This document shows, piece by piece, positions 38,761 to 52,309 of a stretch of 64,000 nt of DNA. The stretch lies in the NCBI RefSeq assembly GCF_008831285.2, contig NC_045147.1:21220981-21284980 (forward strand), given 5' to 3'. Position 1 is the stretch's first letter. Each line of letters begins with the position of its first letter. The position numbers and the translations under genes are program-made. Below the pieces are notes generated by a model, which was given only the letters and a program-made list of their open reading frames with translations, ran no database searches and was not told the origin of the DNA. Source of the stretch: Nymphaea colorata. Lineage: Eukaryota; Streptophyta; Magnoliopsida; Nymphaeales; Nymphaeaceae.

Positions 38761-40160
38761 CGAACTTATACTATTAGAAATCATCCGCCCAATTTTGCGT
38801 AATTAGGAAGTTTGTTTCTTGCTGCCTCAAAAAGCGTTATTTGCGCCTTAGTTGCATTTTATGCCCTTTCAGTTTCATCCACATCGCGCAGCTTAACGTG
38901 TCTTTAGTGGAACCATTTCACCGTCACAAGTGAGTGAGTATAATAAATGACTTACTCGGACAGAAGGAGGTGGGTTTTTAAATAAATTGAAGAATAGACC
39001 ACAATACTTTAATTAGAGAAAAATTTTGATGGAAAATTGTAATTAGTCAAAATAGTGTTGCAGGCCTTTGACCTTCCCCGTAGAATTAAAAGTTAAACGT
39101 AGTCAACGACTTTCAAGTAAAACCCCCATGATTTAGCCTTTTTACTCTTTTACTACTTTTTACTAATACTTCCATCAAAAAATTATTGCTAAACACAAAA
39201 CACTAAATTCATGTTAGTTACAGTTTATGTGCGGTGATGGTTGATGGTAACTTTAGCAATGTTTTAGTGCAATGTTAGATAGTTAAAATTTAAATTCTTT
39301 TGTTAAAAAAAGTCACTAAATTTAAGTTACTTTTATGTGCGGCAACGGTTTACATTAACACGGACTTTTAAATTTTAACCATTAAATCATCATAAATGTT
39401 TCAATCAGGAGGCCAACTTTTACGGTTAGATGTTTTCTTTTTTTATATTTTGTGACGTTAAAAACAATAATAAATGATGCATTTTGTTGTTATAGTTGAT
39501 TGGCCATAGTTTTTAGCCATGCAATACACTATTGGCGATGGTTTTTATCATTGTAAAAAATTTTCAAAAAAAAAAATCTGGCCATAGAAGAAGTAGGGAT
39601 GTTCAACAAGTGGAGCCAATTAAGACTCGACTTAAACTCATTCCGTTGAACTCAACACTTGAGTTACAGAGTTGAGCTCATGAACTCGACTTGATTAGAC
39701 TCGTTTAACACTACTACTTATTTTTATAATCTCAAAGTCTTAAATGGCTTAAATAAAAATGTAGAAACTTTAAGCATAAGATATATGGGGAGGGACACGC
39801 AGACAAAACGTAGCAAAGTTGGATTCGCATCGGATAATGGGCGTCCTTTTAATGTAATACGGCCGATTAACCTTTTGCATACACTTTTCCAATTTCAGCT
39901 TTCGAAATTGAATATTAATTTCATTATCAAATGTTGGATCAAATCCAAAGGTAAGGTTGGTTTCCGGGTTATTATTTGTCGCCGGTTGAAGAATTGGATT
40001 TGGATATGGTACGATTTGGTATAATTGCATAAAGCAGTGGGGGGTAAAGTTATCATGGTGGCTAAGAAGAAGAAAATAAAAGCCAAGAAGAAGAATAAGA
40101 AATAAAAGTGGAGTGGAAAGAAAAGGAGGGAGAAAGAAACAAGGAAAAGGCAGACAAGAA
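38761..40160. other. Intergenic, A+T-rich, with repeat traces
   Basis: No gene is supported. Contains a segment at about 39600-39715 built from GACTCGACTTAAACTC, GAGTTGAGCTCATGAACTCG and similar words, a dispersed repeat type also seen at about 53310-53560. Confidence 0.5.
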
Positions 40161-40162
40161 AG

Positions 40163-40167
40163 AAAAA
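40163..40167 (-). terminator. Pol III terminator of tRNA-Ile
   Basis: Five T residues on the minus strand, seven bases beyond the tRNA 3' end, as expected for RNA polymerase III termination. Confidence 0.7.
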
Positions 40168-40174
40168 GGTACAC

Positions 40175-40248
40175 TGGCCCATGCAGGTCTCGAACCTGCG
40201 ACCTTCGCGTTATTAGCACGACGCTCTAACCAACTGAGCTAATAGGCC
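40175..40248 (-). tRNA. tRNA-Ile (anticodon AAT)
   Basis: The reverse complement starts GGCCTATTAGCTCAGTTGG and ends CATGGGCCA. The acceptor stem GGCCTAT pairs with ATGGGCC (one G-U). The D arm holds TTAGCTCAGTTGGTTAGAG (A box) and the T arm GGTTCGAGACC (B box). The anticodon loop reads GCTAATAAC with AAT, which is deaminated to inosine in the mature tRNA and reads ATT, ATC and ATA. It is 74 nt, has no intron and no encoded CCA, and is a nuclear eukaryotic gene. Confidence 0.97.
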
Positions 40249-40897
40249 GGCTGTTGGTTGCCATCTACTAAACAGCAAGAAAATATAATGATTCCAGCTT
40301 CCCTTAACCCCCCGCCTCGTCCCTTCCGACCATAATCTGCTGGAGTGAGTGGTAGATTACTATAAAAGTTACAGTGGTCCACATTTGGGTTGGATATCTA
40401 AAAATAGATGTATTATAGATGGTTGGGTTCATGGTTCAAGTAGTTTACTTAATAATAATAAAATTTGAGAAGGATGGGAGCCGTTAATTGTTGAAAGGCC
40501 TGCACCAATCTGTATACAAATTGTCCGGATCTGATTATATCAGAACCATCTGCCTATGCCATCTGATACAGAAGCATAATCTTTTGGATCTCCAAAACTC
40601 AAATGTTAAAGTAATGATTTTGTGGAACTATGCAATTTGGAATCCTAAATAAAGGGTAGAGAATGGATATACCAACTTCCATTAAGTAGAGATGGATACA
40701 TGAGGATCAACACAAGAAAATAACAATACATAAAATTCCCAAATCTCCAATAAACAATGTTTTTAACCAAAAAAAATGATACTAATACATAATCATAGAG
40801 TTTCGCGTTTGATTCCATTCCATATCTTATTAATCAAATCAATGAAAGTTCTCCTCATTTTTGGTGATCCTCACTGTTCTCGTCGCCCCAGTAAACT
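40249..40897. other. Intergenic / 3' flank of the methylesterase gene
   Basis: No gene is seen. The right part is probably the 3' untranslated region of the minus-strand methylesterase. Confidence 0.5.
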
Positions 40898-43800
40898 TTA
40901 GTGACAGTAGTCGGAGCTAGCGGCTTTGAGTAGCAAGCTAACCAAATGATTGGGTGCAGAGAAGAAAGGGCTATGGTCGGTCTCCAGAGTCATGACTTCG
41001 CATGGCGGCCATCTCTTGATCATGTTTTCTTGCTGCTCCGGCGTCAAAACTCTGTCCTTCGTCGTCTTCACATAGACTCGGCTGACTGCATCCACGTCGA
41101 CGCCCTCGCCATTGTCAAACCTTGCAGACTGGAGTGCCCGCACCGGCACCGGCTTTAGAAGCATAGAGGCCAGGACTGCATCCTAAGGAACACCAAGCAA
41201 AAAACTAACTCCATCACCTAATCAGTAAAACAATGTTCTTTCTTCTCATTTGGCGTATAGGAACAGAGTCGTATTGTTTCGTAAATCTGCCTCAAAATTG
41301 GAACAGATTCACGTAACATTTGTTCACTTGTTTCATGTATCTTTCTTGATTTTAATTCTTAATGACAAATGCCCACAAAATTAAAGAATCCTCTATAGCT
41401 AAGAAGCTATACCAAATAAAGGGCACCTTCACTTTTGTTCACTTTTTGCTTAACATGATAGTTTCTTGGGCCCAGATCAACTATTCAAAAGAGAAAGACA
41501 GGCATCACACATTATTAATGAAGATGACTAAGATGACATGGAAGATGCTGGTGGTGATGATGAATGAATCAGTGTCTAATATTTCCTCTTTTAAAGGCCT
41601 AGCCTTTTGTTGTGTGGCTATAATGATGGTACCCATAAAAAGTTAAGTTTGGCATCTCAATGAGATTATGAGGCAGAAAAAATGATCAGTGTGATGATGA
41701 TGATGGGGAAAAGTTGGGTAAGTCCATTTCATATTTTCATTCTTCTTTTTCCTTTCTAACAGCAAACATTTTACAGGGAAGAAGAGAAAGGAACACTGGA
41801 TGCAGAAGCAAAGTGCGGAATCCGTTTCATGCTGCTGTAAAGTGAAGGAGAAGGCCGGCTTTATTAGAACCGTAGCAAAGATTGATGAGTCGTTTCAAAG
41901 CATCTTTTGGTGTTTTTTTTTTTTTTTTTTTTTTCTCGTCTCCCCTTTTACTATGGAGCTTGTTGAAGGTTGTTTTTCAAGTAATTTTCTAGTAAGAAGC
42001 ATCACATGCCTCTCTGTGAAAAGAGGAAAAGCAAAAGGGTGGGGATGATACGAGAGGAGGCAGTACAACTACAAACAGGCTCAGCCCACGTGATTAAGCC
42101 CTGAGTTGGAAGTCCAAAAGTTCACGTAAAGTTGCTGCCGATATTATGAAAATATCGTGTTTTTATCGCGATATTTTGTAAAACTTCTTTCACACTCTGC
42201 CACACTGCAGAGTCTGAAAAATATCATTTGCTTGTCATGTTGTTGATACGCTGCTAAACAATTTTCGTTGCATGACCTTATATACCAATTTGCATACATT
42301 TTTCTACGATACTGGTGTGTGCCCACCATTAATTTTAGGAAGGAAGAAAGAAACGAAACCTTTCAAAGGCCGACCAGATGAAAAGAAAATAATTCAAACA
42401 ATTGGTTAGAAACTAATGAAACAGTGCTCAAAATGATATGATATAAGCGAAGAGAAATTGGAATTGGTAGGTAAGGAATCATATCTTGATTGATGATCTT
42501 TTGAAGTCGAGAGAAAAAAACAAGGAAGAAAATAAGATTAGATGTTTTAATCATATGAACAACTGTTTCTCATTATTCATCTCTAAACCATTCATGCGCC
42601 AATTGCTGAGATTGCTCACCTCTTCTGGGCTTTCATTGTAGAAGAGTTGCCTTTGGAATTCGGGTTTAAAGCGGACGCTTGTGGGAGCATTTTCTGGACC
42701 TTCACCAAACACCAGCTCTACTACTTCTTGATCCAGATCCGGCGCACCCTGTCATGGTTTTCATATACAAGAAATAAAAGGAGTTAGAAGCCAAGAGAGA
42801 GAGAGAGAGAGAGTTCGGAGCTCATTTTAATTCATTTGAGCTGGACAAGATCTGGATCCAACAAGAGGTCGGATCTAGATCCGATGAAGCTCTTATTCCT
42901 TGAGAAAATCCAAGGAGAAGATCTGGTTTAGCCAAGGGGGTAAAAGAGAGAGGTAAATTTTTCTCTATCTCTCTTTCATTTTTTTCTTTTTATTGGTACA
43001 TTTTGAGGGGAAATTTTTCAAGGGGAGACAATCACAATCACTTTCTGTTTGTGTTTCTATTTATTTGTTAGTCTGAAAAGTGGAGCGAAAAGTCAGACCT
43101 TTATGGGGACAAAAAATCTTGTGCCCTCTTTCAGAAGACAGAAAGTGAATATTTACCCAGATAATTGTTCACTGCGTTTGATTGTTTTCCAGAATTCCAC
43201 CTCGAAACCGCAAATCAAACACCACCTAAGGCTAAAAGACAAGAAATGCATCTTATTTTGTCATATGGTGGGAAAAACTTTTCCACTTTTTTTTTTTCCT
43301 TTTCTAGGCACGAAGTTGCATCGAAATCAAAAGTTAAAATTATATCATGCAAAAAAAAAATAAAAACGAAGGAGGTCGGAGGATCGAATCGCAAGAGTCA
43401 AGGGACGGGTCGGAGAGACCGTTTCGTATGGCAGGGGACCCACGGGTGTGGAGGGGGAGGTGGGGGAAAAGGAAGAGGGGGACCCACGTCTTGAGTGTCC
43501 TGTGGGGTCCAGAACCCGGATCTGAGCATGGTGGCGCACACGAACACGGCGAGGGTGACCTTGGCTGAGCCCAGTGCGTGGATGGCGTGGGTGAGGCTGA
43601 GCCCTCCGGCGCTGTGGCCGACCAGCACCACCTGCCCACCCAAATACAAATGAAGGATCAGACGGCAGATTTCTGCTTCTTTCATCTCAAGAAGAAGAAG
43701 AGCAAAGCGGCAGCAGAGGAGGAAGATCAAGATGCAACTGAGCATCCACCCCCTGAACTCGGCTACCACCGTTCGTAATCATGATCAGCAGCAGCAGCAG

Positions 43801-44149
43801 AAGCAGAAGCATGGTATAGATTTATATGAGGGGGAGATTGAGAGAGACATGGAGAAGAGACGAGAATTATGACCTTTTGGTCGGCGGGGAGGTTGGAGAG
43901 GAGGTGGGTAATGAGGGGCTGGTCGTAGGCGTCGAAGGAGGAGAGGGCGTTGGCGTCTGAAGGGTCGATGCCGGCGGAAGAGAGGTCGACGCAAGTGACG
44001 GAGTGGCCGGCCGCCTGGAGGAGGGTCCTCACCTTGTACCAGCACCAGGCCCCATGCCCCACCCCGTGCACCAACACGAAGTGATGCTTCCCCCGCCGGC
44101 CGACGTCCTCCTCCTCCTGATGCTTCTGCTCATCACCTACATCCACCAT
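40898..44149 (-). CDS. MES17: Methylesterase, alpha/beta hydrolase (MES17-like)
   Basis: Four exons: 43874-44149, 43488-43631, 42620-42748 and 40898-41182, giving 277 residues, the usual MES length; all introns are GT-AG in phase 0. Motifs: HHFVLVHGVGHGAWCWYK (oxyanion region), VVLVGHSAGGLS (nucleophile Ser), LAVFVCATML, VYVKTTKDRVLTPEQQ (acid Asp region) and ETDHSPFFSAP (catalytic His), so the triad is complete. MES enzymes remove methyl groups from plant hormone methyl esters. Arabidopsis MES17 prefers methyl-IAA, giving free auxin; the substrate here is inferred from family resemblance only. The protein has an acidic, Gln/Glu-rich N terminus without a clear targeting signal and is probably cytosolic. 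A TATAAGT box lies about 125 bp upstream. Confidence 0.93.
42145..42174. repeat. ATATCG palindromic remnant in methylesterase intron
   Basis: GAAAATATCGTG followed by TATCGCGATATTTT resembles the palindromic ATATCGTGATATT unit at 53689-53722. It may be the end of a related small transposon, but no matching second end was found. Confidence 0.3.
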
Positions 44150-44270
44150 TTGTGTTGAACACCACCTTTCCCAAATTCTCTACTCTAGATGGTTCCCTGT
44201 TCCTTCACAGACAGACGATGAGAGAGAGAGTGGCTCCAAATGATAGGACAGATGGTGCCTCTGTCTCTGT

Positions 44271-44278
44271 ACTTATAG
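44271..44278 (-). promoter_or_regulatory. TATA box of the methylesterase gene
   Basis: The minus strand reads CTATAAGT here, about 125 bp before ATG 44149, in an otherwise TATA-poor, GA-rich stretch. The distance allows a leader of about 90 bp. Confidence 0.5.
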
Positions 44279-45169
44279 TTGGCGAAAAACAGAGAGGAAG
44301 GGAGAGAGAGACAGAGAGGATGACGAAGGTGGTGCGTAATGGAGGTTGCTGTTCACGCTCCCCTTGCATTTATCCGCACACCTCTCCTTCTTACGGTTCT
44401 GTCATCTGTGACTGTGAGGAAAGCAAGTGCATTAAGAAACTCTCTCCCTCCCTTCTCCTCTCTAGGAAAATTGACTTTGACGGAGACTGGGTGCATCTTT
44501 TACATTACACACCACCAACAGAGCGGGGGCCATATGCAGAGCGGGGGCCATATGAAGGGGGGGGGAAGAAGACCCTTTCATCTTTGTCGCCTTTCCTGAT
44601 TAGAACGTTCTCTACTCTCAGATGCTGAGTCGCAGGCGTCAGGCGGTCTGCCCACCCACCGATGCGTCATTATTCGACGCCATTTCTCTTTGTCCGATTT
44701 CAGACTGACCATTGATGACAACATCTCTGAAGCATAAAGCTCCAAAATGGTCACATCAGCTCACAATCAAATGACGGCCGGCGAGATTAAACACGAGATT
44801 AGAGTGGAAAGGAAAGAAAGGAGGAGACCGCATATCTAGCAAAAGAGAAAGATTAAATTTTATTGCATTTAAATATAAATGAAGGGAAAAGAAGATGTGT
44901 ATTTTCAATCGAGAGATTAACAAGCCATCTCACAGGAAAAAGAAAGGAAAAGAAAAGAAAAGAAAAAAAAAGGGCGAGAAAGGCTCTCATTTTCTTTATC
45001 TGTAAGGTTTTGGCTTGTGCCAACTTCGGCAATGATACACTTTCAACTTAACTACCAATCCTTTCCAAAAATGAAAGGTTCATCTACATTACTCAATATC
45101 CTCATTATATGTTTTTATACTAACAAAAAGTCAAGTCTTGTGTTTGATCAAAACGTCGATTATATGTAG

Positions 45170-45260
45170 TCATCGGTGGAGTCAGAAATTTTTTTGTATA
45201 GTTTTAAAATTTTAATAAAAGTCTAAATAGAAATTTTCAAATCTTTGTCGCCCCTATATG
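45170..45260. repeat. Dispersed repeat, family A fragment
   Basis: GGTGGAGTCAGAAATTTTTTT with AAATTTTAATAAAAGTCTAAAT and CTTTGTCGCCCCTATATG. It shares the GGAG(C/T)CA-AAATTTT head of the element at 46870 but is truncated and may be inverted in part. Confidence 0.35.
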
Positions 45261-46867
45261 TAGCAACCCCCTTATGAAGAGTTTAGACCTAAATTGAGGA
45301 TTCTTCGGAAGTCCTATGGCGTTGATAAGGTGGTTGACAAAATTATTAGTCGTCTCGATCCCTACTACTTGGAGTTGGAATTGAAATTCTTAGTGAGGAG
45401 TCAAGGATCCACCAAACTTAGCAGCCTGAGCCCTACATGAGAGCTGACAAGATTATTTGGGTATAGTATTAAAGCCAAGGACATGATATGTTAGATTAGA
45501 GGCAGTCGAACATTACTTCATAAGATGAAATCAAAAGTAGAAAGTTGAACTTGACCATGATGCAGTTTTCTCATAAACAACATATTTAAATTGGATATTC
45601 TTAAAGTATGTATTCGCCAATTAACATTGTTTTTGAATATTGAATCTTCCAAAGTTTATAAAACAATAAGATAATAAAGGCAGTTAGCACGGTCATTTTT
45701 GATAGGTAAGCTAAAGTCAGAAAAACTCCACCCTTGTATCACAAGTAAGGCAACTCTGACCCACATGGAATTAAAATCCTAAATCTTCTTCAACTTGCTG
45801 AGAATGACAAACAATGACTTGCAATTTGCAGTCTCTTTGGTCTTAAATAGTTCCTGAAAATCTAGCTTAAAATTAAATAGGTTGACTTAAGCCATTTAAT
45901 TGAGGTCATTGATATCTGCAAATATTTCCTTGAGCTCAACGCAACAAGCTCTTTGGTGGGCAGCCAGAAGTTTAATAGATCTTGAAACCTTTTAACAGCA
46001 TATGATAAGAATGGATTTTCACCGGAGTCGCGGGTTTTCTTTGTTACAAAATTATTTGAAAAGAAATTTACCAAAAGAACATGGCTAACTGCTGGTTCTA
46101 AGTGAATTGTAAAATTATTTTGTCAAAGATCTACTACGCAATCATAAATTGGCCTTGATTTATCACATAACAATCAAGGGCGAACTTTAGAGTCTCCTTT
46201 TGGTTTACGAATTATTGAATGGCAACGTAAGTGAAGTGATTAATGACATGCATTTCCTTTGCGTTAAGCAACGAGCATTTGTAAATCTCATATAAGAGCT
46301 GCTAATTATTTGACTTCGGAAGTATGAAGAATCACGATCATAAATCCAGGCTATCAAACGTAGCATGGAAGCCATGTCGGGATATTGAATCCAGTACGCA
46401 AAAAAGAGGAAGAAAAAAAAATCACGCCCATGTGCACTCCCATGGATGTATTGTATGTTTGCTGCGAAGGCGGCAACACATAAATATTAGATATTGCTAT
46501 CACAAGATCCTTGGCGTATCCTTGAATATTGCATAAAAGATATCCGTGCATTCAAGGACGTTTATTCAATGCTATATTCTGGAGAGTACTGAAGCCCAAT
46601 AGAGTCGTTCCAAAATATAGCTCATAAGCTCAAATTTACATTATCCTTTGAAATAGATGACGTGCTAAGAGTTGCAACATGCAGCAATTAGAAATGAAAT
46701 GCTTTTCGTTTGCCAATTTGATTTTCATGGGTGCTATGCTCTTATATTACATCGGACGGAGTGTTATATTAAGTTGAAGGTGTATTGTCTCCTAATTACT
46801 ATCAAACATTGATGTAACCTTGTACCCAACAGTAATATACATTGATAATATTGTCTAATGACCTTAC

Positions 46868-47060
46868 ATTCAGGAGCGGAGCCAAAAATTTTGGGGGTGG
46901 GGAGACGCAAGGGCCTTGGCCCCCTTTCAAAATTTTTTCAATTGACATGTAAATTTTTTTTGAAAAAATGTATTTATCCAATATAAATATTTTTAAAAAT
47001 ATATATACTTTGACCCCTACTAAACTTTTGAAACCATAATTTGGCCTCTCTCATGAAAAA
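46868..47060. repeat. Dispersed repeat, family A, fullest single-copy member
   Basis: Begins AGGAGCGGAGCCAAAAATTT, continues with GGGCCTTGGCCCCC, then TGACATGTAAATTTTTTT, TATTTATCCAATATAAAT and ACCATAATTTGGCCTCTCTC. It matches the ordered blocks at 7965-8095 and 20395-20560. Confidence 0.5.
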
Positions 47061-50000
47061 ATCCTAACTTCTCACCAACTTCTAGTGAGTCAATAGAATA
47101 TTACTGCAGTTTGATGTTGTTTAACGGTGTCTAGCAGTAACAAAGCCACATGTGGGCATGTGTGAGCAAATGCCCACACTAGAATATCTTCATATTACAT
47201 GTTAATGCTTTTAACGATTTGCTCCTCTAAAAATCTAAAATTGTTTTGAATTAGAGTCCCTCAACCTAAAATTTCTATTGATTTTCTTTAACTTGAAGGT
47301 CTTCAATCAAAACTTTGTCCCATACGGACCGAATTTCTGCTAGCTAGCAACAGTTCCTTAACTCCACGTTAGGTAATGGACCAGGATCTCGTCAGCCAGG
47401 CAAGATTTGATTTTCGGAAGCGTATAGAATAGCCTGTTTATATAGGCGGCCAGTCATTTGAACTAAATTATTTAACGATGACATATAAAATCATAAGGAA
47501 ACCAATATAACGACAATAGCACTTTTTAGGGTAGGACAGAGAAAAATATGTTAATAATAAAATATGTGAACAACAAGAATACTAAATCAGTATAGCCATA
47601 AAAACCCTAGATCATAGATTGACTAAACATTTTAGTTTGAACCATTGCTTGTATTCTACCCATGATTCTAGAAAGCATTGGGAAATATGCCAAAATTATG
47701 AGTCATGTATTCCCCTTGAGCTTCAATAGGAAATTTGCTTGCCCAATTTCTCATTTAATGTCTGCAACTGACAATTAGACTTTTCTTTTTTAACTTTTAC
47801 TTTTTTTTACAGTCAATTATTGCCTTTATTTTAGCTGGCCCAATAATGAGGGCTACCATATGTTATCCACACCCTATAATAGTCCAGCTAGCCGCTGCTG
47901 AGCAGCCTCTTTGTTTGAATATGGGCAGCATGGGCCTATGGCGACCGACAGGGAGTCCCTAAGGTTGATGACTCTGAGGAGGATGTTTGAATCATGCCAG
48001 CGACTCAGGCGGAAAGAGTACGTGACTGCTCTCCTTTCTATCAATAACAATAATGAATATTTTTTATCATAAAGATGTATAACAGTATAAATTATGAAGA
48101 TCAATTATGTGGGAGTTGAAAACTTTCAGTTCAACTAATTTCAAGATTAAACCGTGCGGACAAGATGCGCTGGTGAAGAATGAAATGGAGCGATCGATGT
48201 ATTATAACGTGTAAGCAACAGCCAGCGCGTGCAATGGCTGAGGATATGCTACGGAGTGCACGAAGGTCTGCACCACTGAGAGTCTGAGACTGAGAGAGAG
48301 CCGCAGATCGAATCTGCTTTTTCAAAAACAGGGGGTAAAGTGCAGTCGACGGAAAAGGCGAAAACCGAAGCTCACGAAAAAGTTAGAGGTACGTACAATA
48401 AACAATTGGTAGCTAGGCAGCAATGCATCACGAAATTTTTCCTTTTTCTTTTATGTGTCTGCCCGTGCAGATGGATAGATTCTCTTCTGATCCTGCTCTC
48501 TGCAGTAGCAATTCTCTTTCTCACTTGGGTATTGTTCGTTCCTGTTGTTAGAGAGAATTTCTTCTCTTCACACGATAAAATATGAAAAGATTTTGATGTC
48601 TATGTGAAGTTTATGAGTTGAGAAAGCTAATGGCGTTATTTTTTTTTATATTATAGGACGTAGTTCGTAGAACATTTTTGCGTTTTATGTACAATGGAGC
48701 ACATAATTGAGACTGCACACGCACATCGTCATCATGGAGAGAAGAACTGTTCTAGATGGGACAGTGATTTAACCAGTCAAGAACAAATCTAACCTTCACC
48801 GCCGCTCATTCTTCGTCAGCGCTTGCGTTTTCCAGCAAGAATTTGACTCGACGTAATACGTCAAAGTAAAAGACGCAGCAGCAGCTAGCAGGCAGCGGTC
48901 CCGTAGCTTCTTCTTGTTCTTTCCTTTGTCAACCTTTTCTTAGAGGACTCTGTTAGTAGTAAAGCCCTGAGCGTACGTACGTGATCAGAAAGAGTGTGAG
49001 CCTGATTAACAGTCAGATTCATATACGGATCAAAGAATTATAACTTCCTGTTGCGATTCTTGTATGATAAGAGACTAGAGATTGAAGTTTTCAATTCACC
49101 TCGATTCTGAGATGGAGACATACAAACAGAAACAGTAGTGTCCAAGTTTTTAATTTCTGATCTTCAAACAAATCCTTTTGATGTTCAACCGGTTACATAT
49201 GGGATTGAAGACTTAATCATGTGTAGTTTAATCAGTTTTGGCCATTGTTGGAGCTTAGTTCTATGCATAAACATGACTTGACCTTATTTAACAGATGTTG
49301 GTGAGAGATAGCTGGGCCTCTTGCTGGTAGGTCCAGAAAAGATGAAACCACGCATGAAGTTTTAGATATATTTTCTAAGTTTAGAGGCAAAAGTTTGCCC
49401 TGCCCAGATGAGATGGTCCCCTGTTTTTGTTTCAAGCTAAAGCACGAGTGACCAGTGTGTGACTGGTTCTACTCTACCCTAAATCCTGAACCATAAGATT
49501 TGATTCATATTATTGAAAATTATATATATTAAATGTTTGATTCTTAGATTTTTCTAACATATAGGCCATATCCTTAGCAACCGGATTTGTGAAGAAATAC
49601 TATAAAATATTAGGAACTTGATGATGTCATTCCAATATTGTTTTTTCAAGTATAATAAATGATAATAATTCCAACAGCGGAAATTGTGGAACCAAACTAC
49701 TTAATTTAAATGCAACAGATTTGGACTCGTCTCGTGGAAAAGTTTGTGGTTCAGATTGGGACTCTTGAACGCATTCACTATTTTTATAGCCTGTCAGAAT
49801 TGGGGACGTATGTTGCTATCTCGTGCACCCAATATTTTCCTTTCGTTTTTTTCTCTTTCTGTCCGATGAGAGATTCTTTCTTTCGGACTTTGGATTGGGC
49901 ATTACTTTTTATGCCCAAATTTGTAATGACCTAACCCTTCACTCCTATTATGCTTCAATTCGCATATTTGTGTGTATAAGAAATTAACGGGATATGGAGA

Positions 50001-51599
50001 CCAGCCATCTACCATACCATGTCTCATCCGTTGTCTCAACCCCATTAAAAAGTGAAGGGAAAAGAGAAATTTCAACAAAGTCTCCACTTGGGTGAGTCAT
50101 CTGCCTAACATATGCCGGCAAATTGACACCATTCTTTAAAAGACTAGCATTAAATCGTTGAGCAACCTCTTAAGGTGGCCTAGGGCGGCCTAATCTCGCT
50201 TGTGAAAGAGATCAACAATATTTAATATTGAAGGGCATAAACTAATAAGGGTCTGTCAAACCCTAGCTCACCACCACCCTCTTCCTCTTCCCCACATACA
50301 AAGGCTTTGAAAAAAGTTAGAAGCAAGAGTTGTATTTCTTATCTACCAAAACTCAAGAAACCTAGCACCACCAAAATGGAGCCTTGAAGCCGATAGCCTC
50401 CCAAGGAGCACAACATAGACGCTAGAGCTGGTGTCACTATGATCGGTTCGATTCATGTGAGCATTGTAACCGTGCCAATGGGTGGAAGCATCACATCAGA
50501 CACTGACGTAGTCCTGGACCCTAAAATCAAATGGTTTCAGCTCTCATTCTAATGGGTAGGATGAAATATTAGTCTCACTCAAGTGAAATTACAGGAAGCT
50601 GGTAGAATAGTTTCTCCATTCAGTTGCAAGCATCAGAAGTAGATAACAACCAGTGAAAGTATGAATACGATTTTTACCGATGAAATTTGAACTCACTGAT
50701 GTTTCTGCTTGTTTTGGAGCCTAAATCGCAAGCCGGCCTCTGTCACCTAACAATTGGATGAGACAATTTGTCTTGTCATGCTTAATCTTGGCTTTGATTT
50801 GAATTGGTGCCGAGGAATTCAATGCCACAAACAACCGCAACACATTTGGATACATCCATAAGTTTGATACGTAATATCCCAAATTCCTTACTTGGAGAAA
50901 GGGGACATCCCTTAGATCTAGAATTTGAATTTCTTATAGAACCGAGATATGGGGGGTTTGCTCGAGCAGGTGGAAGGTCTATTGTAGAGTGGACACCTTG
51001 CAGCATGTTGTCTCTAATGAGCATAGATACAAGTGGGAACTCTAGAAAGATTGGTTGCAATAGTTCTCGTTTTTTAAAGGGAAAACGGGAAATTTGGAGA
51101 AGTTTGTTGGATGTATATCGTAGTCCTTTTCTTATGAATTTGGCGCTGTGGGGACTCCCTGTCTGCAATCACTAGAATTTGAAAAGATGGGTGTCGCTCT
51201 ATTTTAAGCCTGAAAGTAGAAACCAGGAAACTGATGAATTGCAGCCCATCCAACCCCGCCATCTAATTAATGGCCAACTGCAGGCAGACCAGACCAAATA
51301 ATGCATCTCTTTTCTTTATTGTTTTCTTGTTCCTGGTTTTCTGCTTCGTGATTTTGAGTTCTTTTACTTGTAATGGATTCTTAGCCAGCAGAAGTAAAAC
51401 AGGTGCACGAATGCTTGTTATAAGGATGTGCGACTATTGGTTTTTCTTTTTCTTCTTGACATGATATAGTCGTGTTAACCTTCTTTCAAAAACATCCCAG
51501 TCCTTTTAGTCGGTTAAATATTGTTGAGGACGTATGGTCGTGTGTTTGCGCGGAGACCGTTTGTTGGGGGACTCAAAAGACAATCAGCATGTGCATAAG

Positions 51600-51845
51600 C
51601 CTGGGCATCGGGCCAGTTCGGCCCGGCTGGACACCTAAAACCTGATTAAATTAAAAATATATATTTTTAACATAAAATAATATATAAGTATTGATTATAC
51701 ATACAAATCAATAAAATTTGTATTAAAAAAATATTATTGAATAGAACCGAGCTTAATTGATCCCACCCAAGCCAGCCTAGTCCTTTTTTTTTAGACTGAG
51801 TTCGAGCCCGAGTCAAGTCGGGTACCTAACCCAACGTCCAACCTT
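51600..51845. repeat. GGCCCGA-type dispersed repeat, copy 1
   Basis: GGCATCGGGCCAGTTCGGCC, CACCTAAAACCTGATTAAA, an A+T core, and GCCCGAGTCAAGTCGGGTAC. The same order occurs at 52310-52560, and short pieces at 8885-8965 and 56290-56380. Confidence 0.5.
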
Positions 51846-52309
51846 AATAAACAAGAAGCTTCTATAAAAAAAAAAAGAAAAAGAAATTCAAAAAAACAAC
51901 CTTTATGAAAAAATAAAAATACCGGCCCTCCAATAAAACAGTGGAACGCCAGTATAATACTTGTACTATGTGTACATGTGCGCGGAGAAGGAAAGAGAGA
52001 AGACGAGGAGACCTTTCTTGTTATGGCAATTTTGTTCTCAAAAACGCTTTTTGTTTGAGCCCCGCTCTTGTGTCCAAAGATGACGCAATCCACATTCGCT
52101 GACGAGCGTACAATTTTATCATATCATGGTGGATGTTATTGGATGATTAAAAATTAAACATATGTCCTTAAAAACATTATAAATAATTACTAAAAACACC
52201 AATCTACTATTCCTTTATCGTAAATGGTTGCTAATGTTCATGTAATATGTGTGTGTGTGTGTTGGCTGAGCCTTTAGGTTCAGTTCTCCTTCTTAAGAAA
52301 TTAAGTAGG

